The notes beneath the pieces were generated by a model. It saw only the letters and a list, made by a program, of their open reading frames with translations. It ran no database searches and was not told where the DNA came from. From positions 1,826,093-1,890,092 of the forward strand of contig CALYLW010000060.1 in NCBI GenBank assembly GCA_944989445.1: a DNA stretch of 64,000 nucleotides, read 5' to 3'. Positions 33,920 to 46,200 of the stretch are shown here, piece by piece (within the stretch, counting starts at the first letter, position 1; every line of letters starts with the position of its first letter). Position numbers and translations under genes: made by a program. The DNA is from Ampullaceana balthica (Eukaryota > Mollusca > Gastropoda > Lymnaeidae).

Positions 33920-36900
33920 CTGGGGAGGGAGGTAATGACGTCATCAATTGTTGTTGTCTTAATTGGTGACTTATTGATAAATCAAGGGCATAGAAGGGAT
34001 AAGAAGATTATTGGTTTTATGCAAATAACAAAAAAATATTTTTTCGACTAGATGCGATACGACCCGCGGCGTAGCATACGCCGCAGACTTGCTCATAGAT
34101 AGTGTAAAGAAAAGGGGGGGAGAGAAAGGACACAAACGGCAGCGCGAAGAAATGGGAAGAAGCGAGTGAACGTTAAGGGGACCGACGAAGCATTTTTTGT
34201 CTCGAGACATCCGCTGTTAGCTACCTTCCCCCCACCCTCCACCACCTCGCTCGCCAACCATAAACTGTGATTGGTCGACCCTAGCGAGGGTCATTCTTCA
34301 TGCTTATTTGCACACGTCTTGTGCTTGTCCTAATTTCTGGTGAATTAAATATAGATAGATAGATAGCTGTTGACCGGGATTGTTACTCGATGAGCAGTAT
34401 GAGAATGTTCTCGGAAGTAAATGATGATGCTAGCGGGAGTATTTCGGGCATGCGAAAATTTCTGCGTAGCCACCATATACTCCTAGAATCCTAGAGTAAC
34501 CATGTACTGAGCGTATTGTTGAGGAGAGTGTTTGACTACGTTTCCGTCACTGAGAACAACGGAGAGCTCGTCGCCAAAGTTATCCCAATGTTACACAAAG
34601 TTTACAGCCATGTTGCCAAGTTGGAAGATCAACAGTTTCGTCTATGATCTTGTTCCAGAAATATGCGACCAATAGAAACAGTTACCTGCTGCAGGAATTG
34701 GTATAACAGGGAAAGAAGCGATTTTTCAGTGAAATACATGCGAAGGGGTGTTTATTTTTTCCGCATCCGGGCAGAATAGCGACTTTCAAAACAGCGACCG
34801 TCATAATAGCGACTTCAAAATAGTGACTGTATCAAAACAGCGACTGTCAAAACAGCGATCGTCATAATAGCGACTGCATCATAACAGCGACTGTATCAAA
34901 ATAGCGACTTTTTTCTTTTGCTTGTGATAATGCTTGAAAACCTTATTGTGCCTAGCCACCATCCCATTCTGTTTTAAATGTTCTTTTAAAATCATTTACG
35001 CATTACGTAGCTAAGACAAATTAAATATTATTTTTAATTCTTTGTTGATATAATTTTATTTTTACTGAGCAGTTGTTTGTATTCGAATGAATGCGTGTAT
35101 ATCTATATGTAGCATAAGTTAATTTTTTTAAATTGTATTTTAAACACAATTTATAATTTCCATAAATACGTCATCAAAATGAGATAAATGTCACATAATT
35201 TAAGTAACCTTGACCTTGGTCTTTTCTATTCTGTTTTAAATCTTCCTTTTAATTCGTTTATGTATTATCTAGCTAAGATAAATTAAATGTTATTTTTTAT
35301 TATTTGTTGATATTATTTTATTTTTACTGAGCAGTTGTTTGTATTTGAATGAATGCATGTATATGTAGCATAAGTTAATTGTTTTAAATTGTATTTTAAA
35401 CACAATTTATAATTTCAATAAACATTTCATCAAAATGTTGCTATTTTTTGGAGTTTTTATTTTTGCACTATGCATTTATGTAGTTTTTTCACTTGGGGTC
35501 CTTGGGTAAGTTTAGACAATGAAAAGGGGTCTATGTGTCAAAAAAATTTCGAACCACTGTGTTAGGTGAACGGTTGGACAAGAATAGCTAAACGGTGAAG
35601 TCGCTGTTATGACAGTCGCTCTTTTGATACAGTCGCTATTTTGAAGTCGCATTATGACGGTCGCTGTTTTGACAGTCGCTATTTCGAACCCGTGCCGATT
35701 TTTTCAAAGAAAGGGGGAAAGAATGGGCATAAACATATAGATTTTTAAAAATTAAAAAAATTGTGTTTTAGCTGGGGCTTGAACCCAGGACCTTCCGCGT
35801 GTTAGACGGATGTAATCATCTTTACACTACAAAATGCATGTTATTCTTTGAAGGAACAACGAAAGTAGACGCAAGAAGCCTTGTTGGTCTTGAGACATGT
35901 CCCCCTACCACTTTCGATTGCAAACCATAAACTGTGATAGGTCGACCCCAGCGAGGGTAATTCGTCATGCTTATTTGCATACTACTCGTTCTTGTCCTGG
36001 TGAATTATGTACATGTATATATATTTAGATAATCACGTGTGTGTTTTTTTTTGGTGCATTTTGTTAACTTACGACATCCGGTTTCGTCAGAGGCGTCTCC
36101 ACAGTCGTTATCCCCATCACATCTCCAGTTAATGTTGATGCAAACGCTATTTGTACACCTGAAATGTGTGCTTTCATCACATGCTGAAAACATAAATTGG
36201 CTACCATGACGGCATCATCGCTATCAAGTAAAGTGTATTCAAGTTATTCAAACAAATGCAAAGAATATTTTAGAAAATATTTCTGAGCTTTAGAGGGATT
36301 TCTGTCACAAACATAAGAATGTAGCAGTTGCACAGAACTTGTTACCTCACAGGTAAATGGCTGAACAACTACCAGGTATCTTACAGGTGTTATCTCTACT
36401 TCGGGTCAAGGATTGGATTTTAATAATATATTAGTACGAAAAATAAATAATTTTGGTGCACTTCTAAAATAAAATCGATGATCTTAAAATGTAATTAATA
36501 AAATTAGTTGGATTATGTGACTTATTATTTGCTTGAAAATTCATCATTGACTTTTACTTACGGCAATTGTGTTCATCACTGTCATCATTGCAGTCAAAGT
36601 CACCGTCACATGTCCATCTTGAGTCAATGCATCGTGAGCCATCAGCACACATGAACTGAGTGGCACTGCAAGTACCAGCTTAGGATAGGGATAGAAGCAA
36701 GAACTTAGTTGTAATTCATGTTCCAGCTTAGGATAGGGAGTGAGAAGAACTTAGTTGTACTGCATGTCCCAGCTTAGGATAGGGAGTGAGAAGAACTTAG
36801 TTGTACTGCATGTTCCAGCTTAGGATAGGGAGTGAGAAGAACTTAGTTGTACTGCATGTTCCAGCTTAGGATAGGGAGTGAGAAGAACTTAGTTGTACTG

Positions 36901-39900
36901 CATGTTCCAGCTTAGGATAGGGAGTGAGAAGAACTTAGTTGTACTGCATGTTCCAGCTTAGGATAGGGATAGACAGAGTCAAGAACTTAGTTGTACTGCA
37001 TGTTCTAGATTGGGATAGTGAGAGACAGAAACTTAGATAGAAGGACAAATTGATATAATGGTTTAATTTACAAACTAAATAATTGTTTTCGGACAGGATG
37101 GGAAAGGATAGTTTGAAAATATTATAGAATATATTTACTACTACAAAACTGTTGGGAAGTGAAAGAACAACGGCCAATCTGATACAGTAATCCAAGTAAT
37201 TGACTTACTGCAGTTTCTCTTAGTGGAAAAACAACGGCCAATCTGATACAGTAATCCAAGTAATTGACTTACTGCAGTTTCTCTCATCCCAGCCATCTCC
37301 ACAGTCGTTGTCACCATCACAGACCCAGGTGTTCTCTATACACAGGAAGTTGTCACAGTGGATCTCTCCAGTCGGGCACTCAGTTTTGTCTGTAAACATC
37401 ACAGACAACTCAGAACACTTGTCAACAATTCCATCAAGACTGTCATTTAATCAGTAAGACACAATCCTACAATTCACTATCTTACAATTCACAATCCTAC
37501 AATTCACCAACTTACACTTCACAATCTTTCCCCATTTGCCACTATCTAAGAAACTGAAATGTACACATAAAGGGATACATCTATGAATCATTTTTGTTAC
37601 ATGACCAGGACACACCATTTCATCAGATAAATAACAAGTGACATACTGTACTTTGTAACTATTATACAACTCATTGATCTTACAACTTTACTGGCATTTG
37701 TTAATGTTTTGTTGTTGTTGAATTGATTAAAATTTAAAATCAATTTGTAGTTACCAAACAATTGCATTTAACAATAACTGTTTGCTCGCTTTGCACAGTG
37801 AAGTAATTCGAGTTACAAATGTATAATATAAATTTCACTTCCTTTATAACATAAGTATTGTAATTGTCATGGTTTTAGTAATAAATTAAATATTTATTTG
37901 ATAACAAAAAGTATTAGAGTAGCTTGACCTAGGATATAAAATGCATTCGTTGTGTTTTTAACATTAAACGATGATGAGAAAAGTTTGTATCAATGGAACC
38001 ATAGAAGAAGAAATCCTTATTGAGACTATGATTTTTCATCAATCCGTCTCATTATTCATGTCTAATGAGTACTTACGACAATCGATCTCATCAGTCATGT
38101 CTCCACAGTCATCATCACCATCACACATGTACTCCCTGGTGATACATCTTCCATTGTTACACTTGAGTTGATGTTCACCCGTGCAGTCAGTGGCTGATGG
38201 GGAATAAACAATGACAAGATCATTACACAACACAATATATATAGAATAAACAATGACAAGATCATCCTTTCATTGAACAACTCATGTTCTCAACTATTTT
38301 TGTCCGTGTTTTTGTTTGTATGATGATGTCAAAACAATTTAAAATAGTTTCTTTTTGTTTTTCTTTAAGATCCGCGGAAATTTTTCTCGTTGGAAGAAAA
38401 TGAATTTAAAGAGAAATAATTGCCAACATTGCTAACTCAATGCTATTATAATCAAAGTTTATCTAATAAACATGTTTCGAGTTGGGTTTAAGTTCTGTTT
38501 TAGAACCGCTCTGTTCTCAGTGAGCGTTGTAAATAAAGACGAGTAGACGGTAAAATACTTACGACAATTGACCTCATCGCTGCCATCACTACAGTCTTTG
38601 TCAGTATCACAGAACCAGTCCATTTGAATACACTGACCGTTAGTACAATGGAACTCATTAGCACCGCATGTCGCTATTCACAGGACAGAAAATTGCTCAA
38701 GTTAATGGCTGGGGTCAATGACACAGACAACATATTGTAAATAAGTGAGACTCAAAACATTCAGTAATTTTAACACACGGCCTCGTGGACGACTGGAAAT
38801 GCTTTACTTAGTACCCATTACATCAAAATGGTGGCTATTGTTTCTACTGGTGACTATTGTTTCAACTGGTGGCTATTGTTTCAACTGGTGGCTATTGTTT
38901 CTACTGGTGGCTATTGTTTCAACTGGTGGCTATTGTTTCAACTGGTGGCTATTGTTTCAACTTGTGGCTATTGTTTATAATTGTGGCTATTGTTTCAACT
39001 GGTGGCTATTGTTTCAACTGGTGGCTATTGTTTCAACTGGTGGCTATTGTTTCTACTGGTGGCTATTGTTTCAACTGGTGGCTATTGTTTCTACTGGTGG
39101 CTATTGTTTCTACTGGTGGCTATTGTTTCTACTGGTGGCTATTGTTTCAACTGGTGGCTATTGTTTCAACTGGTGGCTATTGTTTCAACTGGTGGCTATT
39201 GTTTCAACTGGTGGCTATTGTTTCTACTGGTGGCTATTGTTTCAACTGGTGGCTATTGTTTCTACTGGTGGCTATTGTTTCAACTGGTGGCTATTGTTTC
39301 AACTGGTGGCTATTGTTTCAACTGGTGGCTATTGTTTATAATTGTGGCTATTGTTTCTACTGGTGGCTATTGTTTCAACTGGTGGCTATTGTTTCAACTG
39401 GTGGCTATTGTTTCAACTGGTGGCTATTGTTTCTACTGGTGGCTATTGTTTCAACTGGTGGCTATTGTTTCAACTGGTGGCTATTGTTTCAACTTGTGGC
39501 TATTGTTTATAATTGTGGCTATTGTTTCAACTGGTGGCTATTGTTTCAACTGGTGGCTATTGTTTCAACTGGTGGCTATTGTTTCTACTGGTGGCTATTG
39601 TTTCAACTGGTGGCTATTGTTTCTACTGGTGGCTATTGTTTCTACTGGTGGCTATTGTTTCTACTGGTGGCTATTGTTTCAACTGGTGGCTATTGTTTCA
39701 ACTGGTGGCTATTGTTTCAACTGGTGGCTATTGTTTCAACTGGTGGCTATTGTTTCTACTGGTGGCTATTGTTTCAACTGGTGGCTATTGTTTCTACTGG
39801 TGGCTATTGTTTCAACTGGTGGCTATTGTTTCAACTGGTGGCTATTGTTTCAACTGGTGGCTATTGTTTATAATTGTGGCTATTGTTTCTACTGGTGGCT

Positions 39901-42900
39901 ATTGTTTCAACTGGTGGCTATTGTTTCAACTGGTGGCTATTGTTTCAACTGGTGGCTATTGTTTCTACTGGTGGCTATTGTTTCTACTGGTGGCTATTGT
40001 TTCAACTGGTGGCTATTGTTTCAACTGGTGGCTATTGTTTCAACTGGTGGCTATTGTTTCTACTGGTGGCTATTGTTTCTACTGGTGGCTATTGTTTCAA
40101 CTGGTGGCTATTGTTTCAACTGGTGGCTATTGTTTCAACTGGTGGCTATTGTTTCTACTGGTGGCTATTGTTTCAACTGGTGGCTATTGTTTCAACTGGT
40201 GGCTATTGTTTCAACTGGTGGCTATTGTTTATAATTGTGGCTATTGTTTCAACTGGTGGCTATTGTTTCAACTGGTGGCTATTGTTTCAACTGGTGGCTA
40301 TTGTTTCTACTGGTGGCTATTGTTTCAACTGGTGGCTATTGTTTCAACTGGTGGCTATTGTTTCAACTTGTGGCTATTGTTTCTACTGGTGGCTATTGTT
40401 TCAACTGGTGGCTATTGTTTCAACTGATGGCTATTGTTTCAACTGGTGGCTATTGTTTCAACTGGTGGCTATTGTTTCTACTGATAGCTATTTTTTCTAC
40501 TGGTGGCTATTGTTTTACTGGTGGCTATTGTTTCAACTGGTGGATATTGTTTCAAATGGTGCCTTTTGTTTCTAATGGTGGCTATTGTTTCAACTGATGG
40601 CTATTGTTTTAATTGGTGGCTATTGTTTCTACTGGTGGCTATTGTTTCAACTGGTGGCTATTGTTTCAACTGGTGGCTATTGTTTCTACTGGTGGCTATT
40701 GTTTCAACTGGTGGCTATTGTTTCAACTGATGGCTATTGTTTCAACTGGTGGCTATTGTTTCAACTGATGGCTATTGTTTCAACTGGTGGCTATTGTTTC
40801 TACTGATAGCTATTTTTTCTACTGGTGGCTATTGTTTCTACTGGTGGCTATTGTTTCAACTGGTGGCTATTGTTTCAACTGGTGGCTATTGTTTCAACTT
40901 GTGGCTATTGTTTCTACTGGTGGCTATTGTTTCAACTGGTGGCTATTGTTTCAACTGATGGCTATTTTTTCTACTGGTGGCTATTGTTTTACTGGTGGCT
41001 ATTGTTTCAACTGGTGGATATTGTTTCAAATGGTGGCTTTTGTTTCTAATGGTGGCTATTGTTTCAACTGATGGCTATTGTTTTAATTGGTGGCTATTGT
41101 TTCTACTGGTGACTATTGTTTCTACTGGTGGCTATTGTTTCTACTGGTGGCTATTGTTTCAACTGGTGGCTATTGTTTCAACTGGTGGCTATTGTTTCTA
41201 CTGGTGGCTATTGTTTCTACTGGTGGCTATTGTTTCAACTGGTGGCTATTGTTTCTACTGGTGACTATTGTTTCTACTGGTGACTATTGTTTCAACTGGT
41301 GGCTATTGTTTCTACTGGTGGCTATTGTTTCTACTGGTGGCTATTGTTTCAACTGGTGGCTATTGTTTCAACTGGTGGCTATTGTTTCAACTGGTGGCTA
41401 TTGTTTCTACTGGTGACTATTGTTTCTACTGGTGACTATTGTTTCAACTGGTGGCTATTGTTTCAACTGGTGGCTATTGTTTCAAATGGTGACTATTGTT
41501 TCAACTGGTGGCTATTGTTTCAACTGGTGACTATTGTTTCTACTGGTGACTATTGTTTCTACTGGTGGCTATTGTTTCAACTGGTGGCTATTGTTTCAAC
41601 TGGTGGCTATTGTTTCTACTGGTGACTATTGTTTCTACTGGTGACTATTGTTTCTACTGGTGACTATTGTTTCTACTGGTGGCTATTGTTTCAACTGGTG
41701 ACTATTGTTTCTACTGGTGACTATTGTTTCTACTGGTGACTATTGTTTCAACTGGTGGCTATTGTTTCAACTGGTGACTATTGTTTCAACTGGTGGCTAT
41801 TGTTTCAACTGGTGGCTATTGTTTCTACTGGTGGCTATTGTTTCAACTGGTGGCTATTGTTTCTACTGGTGACTATTGTTTCTACTGGTGACTATTGTTT
41901 CTACTGGTGACTATTGTTTCAACTGGTGACTATTGTTTCAACTGGTGACTATTGTTTCTACTGGTGACTATTGTTTCTACTGGTGACTATTGTTTCTACT
42001 GGTGGCTATTGTTTCAACTGGTGGCTATTGTTTCTACTGGTGACTATTGTTTCTACTGGTGGCTATTGTTTCTACTGGTGGCTATTGTTTCAACTGGTGG
42101 CTATTGTTTCAACTGGTGGCTATTGTTTCTACTGGTGGCTATTGTTTCTACTGGTGACTATTGTTTCAACTGGTGGCTATTGTTTCTACTGGTGACTATT
42201 GTTTCAACTGGTGGCTATTGTTTCTACTGGTGACTATTGTTTCAACTGGTGGGTATTGTTACTGGTGAATATTGTTTCAACTGGTGGCTGTTGTTTCAAT
42301 GTGTGACTATTATAAATCAAAATTGACAATGTCAGTATGCAACTGTTTTTTTTCAAGTACATTTGAAAAAATTATTATCTCTAATTGGGCACATAGCCAA
42401 TATTTCAAAGAGTTCAAGAAGAAAAATCTGGATACAACCAGTCTAAATATTGCTGCTTTAGATTTTAGATATCGCAACCAGTCTAGGTAACTATACTTGA
42501 GATCTTTCAATAAGTTTTAATATCGCTATTTTCCATACCGGAACCATTTTTGGTAACGTTTCTTTAGAGATCGCACCCAGTCTTAATCTTAAACTTATTT
42601 ACCTATCTCTCTCTCTATATATATATAAAACAAAGTATGTATGTATGTATGTATGTATGTATGTATGTATGTATGTATGTATGTATGTATGTATGTATGT
42701 ATGTATGTATGTATGTATGTATGTATGTATGTATGTATGTATGTATGTATGTATGTATGTATGTATGTATGTATGTATGTATGTATGTATGTATGTATGT
42801 ATGTATGTATGTATGTATGTATGTATGTATGTATGTATGTATGTATGTATGTATGTATGTGTATGTATGTATGTATGTATGTATGTATGTATGTATGTAT

Positions 42901-43065
42901 GTATGTATGTATGTATGTATGTATGTATGTATGTATGTATGTATGTATGTATGTATGTATGTATGTATGTATGTATGTATGTATGTATGTATGTATGTAT
43001 GTATGTATGTATGTATGTATGTATGTATGTATGTATGTATGTATGTATGTATGTATGTATGTATG

Positions 43066-43096
<31 letters not shown>

Positions 43097-43175
43097 GTAT
43101 GTATGTATGTATGTATGTATGTATGTATGTATGTATGTATGTATGTGTGTATGTGTGTATGTGTGTATGTGTGTA

Positions 43176-43210
<35 letters not shown>

Positions 43211-46200
43211 ATGTATGTATGTATGTATGTATGTATGTATGTATGTATGTATGTATGTATGTAGGTAGGTAGGTAGGTATGTATGTATGTATGTATGTAT
43301 GTATGTATGTATGTATGTATGTATGTATGTATGTATGTATGTATGTATGTATGTATGTATGTATGTATGTATGTATGTATGTATGCATGTATGCATGTAT
43401 GTATGTATGTATGTATTTATGTATGTATGTACGCGGTGGTCGAGTGGCAGCGCACTGGACTGTCGTACCGATGGTCACGGGTTCGAATCCGTGTGAAGGC
43501 AAGGGTTTGTTCCCGGGGCATAGGGCGTCCCTGAGTCACCCCGCTCCGAATGGGTACCTAACACTACATGTAGTTAGGCGGCTGGGTAATGCGTGGAACC
43601 CACAAAGCCGTGGCCTGTGAATGCTGCATCACTTGCCAACAGATCATCTGTCATGGTCTGTGGACGCAACTATCTTCTGCATAGAAGGAGCGTCTGTATA
43701 GATAAGATAAGATAAGATGTATGTATGTATGTATGTATGTATGCATGTCTTTTATAGCTGACTAAACCATTCATCCGATCGCCATGAAACTTTTGGAGAC
43801 TTTTGAGCACGCTCCCGGAATGGAAATAGGCAAAAAAAAATTCAAAATGTATCACTCATGGGGCGCCGGGGGCCCATAATGAGAATTTTTTCTTATATGA
43901 GCTATATAAAATTAGTTTAAGCCTTAGCTATTGCGTAAATTGATGGATCTTAATCAAACTTTGTATGTAACAACTTGGTAGCGGATATTAAAATGCTATA
44001 GGGCACTAATTTCCTAATGTCCATTTCTTCGGGGATGGGGGCCCAAAATGTCTTTTTTCATAAACGTTTACAATTTTGTCCCCATTTAATTATTAAAGAT
44101 TTTGAGAAATATAGATAAATATATCCATTATAAAATTGATTGAAATAAAGGTAAAAAAAAATGATTTTTAAAACCACGTTTTTATAAGTGGACTAAAAAG
44201 AAGAAAATAATTTAAAACTTATAAGTTCTAGTACTTCAATTTAATATGACTAAAAATGTGGGGCGGGTGTTTGGTATAAAAATTAAAGATTTCTCATTTA
44301 GGAGGCAAAAGAGAGAATAAGTAAGAGAATGAGTGAACCGCATTTTTTAAACCTCATAAGCGCCCGCCCCACGTTTTTAGTCATATTAAATTAAAGTACT
44401 TGAACCTACAAGTTTTAAATTATTTTCTTCTTTTTAGTCCAATTGTAAAAAACGTGGTTTTTAAAAATCATACTTTTACCTTTATTTTTGATTATATGAG
44501 CTGTATAAAATTTAGTTTATTTGTTTGCTACTAAGTAAATGAATGGATCTTAACCAAACTTTGTATTAAAAAACTTGGTACCGCATATTAAAATACGTAA
44601 GGGCACTGAACTTCTAATGGCAATTTCTTCGGGGCCCCTTTTTTCGTATATGTTTAAGATATTTTTCCCATTCACGTTATAACAATTTTGAGAAATATAT
44701 CCATGATGAAACTGAACTAAAAGGAACATGTTTTTTAAATTGACACCTTGCTCGAGATGGACCCTGAATCCCTAAATTTCTTATTCTCTCTCTCTATATA
44801 TATATAATAAAAGTTTGTGTGTGTGTGTGTGAGTGTGCATGTCCTTTAAAGCTGACTAAACCATTCAATCGATCGTCATAAAACTTTTAGAGACTGTTGA
44901 GTACGCTCCTGGGATCGTAAATGGCCACATTTTTTTCTAATTTTAAAATCCATGGGACGCCGGGGGCAAATAAAGTCTTTTTTGTGTGCTTAAATGAGCT
45001 ATATAAAAATTAGTTTAAGCCTTAGCTAATTTATAAATTTGATGGATCTTAACCAAAATTTATATATAAAGCCTTGACGGCCAGTATTAAAATACTATAG
45101 GCCAGTGAAGTCCGAATGATCATTCCTTCAGGGTTGGGGGCCAAAAATGTCTTTTTTTCTTAAACGTTAAAGATTTTATTCCCCATCTAATATACTATGT
45201 AACAAATTATAACTTTTGTTCTGTTCCTCAGTTGAAAGTGTGTTTTCCTAACCCGTTAGGTCTAGAACAGAAAGGAAATCGCTGTTATTCCAGAAAAACT
45301 TTGCTTTTGTGACCGGGTCAATGAAATTTGGAAAATCGCGTGTTTTCGAGAAAATTCTCGATTTGCTTTCATTGCCGAGCTTCCTCCCTGAACTGCTAGA
45401 TATGTCCAGATGTTTCTACAATTCTCCTGAAAACTCTAGAACGTTCAAGAAACTTCCAGAACATTCGAGAAACTCTCGGAACTTTCCAAAAGTAGCTGTA
45501 CAAGTATAAAAGCACAGGTGTCTCGAAGCAAGATTCCAATTCGTGTTTTTGCAGACTGAAAGTATAACGATTCGTAGTTGAAGAGAAGTTATTTATTTGA
45601 TATGGCATCAAGAGGTTGTTTGCATCCAGTTGATTCATTCTGCTACGTGTGCGGACAATTCATAAGGACTAGAGCGAAAAAGCATTCCATGGAAGCAAGT
45701 CGTATAATGTGCAAGGCCTACAAGGCATACTTCGGCATGCCGGTCGGGGACCAAGACAAATCTTGGGCACCGCATTTCACATGCGAATATTGCAAGAAAA
45801 CACTTGAAGGTAAACTGAACTGTTTCTTCTCGATTAGATGTGTTTTTTCACCAGAGCTGATGGAGGACTTTTTAACACTGCCCGCGTCCGAGCCAAGACC
45901 AAAACGACAGATATCCTAATTCGTGAGCTACTCTTTGCGGATGATGCGGCATTAACAGTGCATACAGAAACTGGGTTGCAGCAACTTGTGTCAAGTTTCT
46001 CCAGCGCGTGCAAAGAATTTGGCCTGCAAATCAGTTTGAAAAAGACAAGCATCATGGCCCGAGACACAACCTCCTCCCACCATCAATATCGACAATGAAA
46101 CCTTGGAGGTTGTGGACAGCTTCACCTACTTGGGTTCCAAAGTCTCCAATACACTGTCCATTGAAGAGGAAATAAACAGTAGAATTGCCAAGGCTGCTGC

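Noticed and set aside
38745..41625. Plus-strand Trp/Tyr/Phe-rich frames of up to 417 codons
   Set aside because: Artefacts of the stop-poor 19-bp unit in an intron of a minus-strand gene.
42599..43620. MYVC- and IHTY-repeat frames
   Set aside because: Translations of an (ATGT)n microsatellite.
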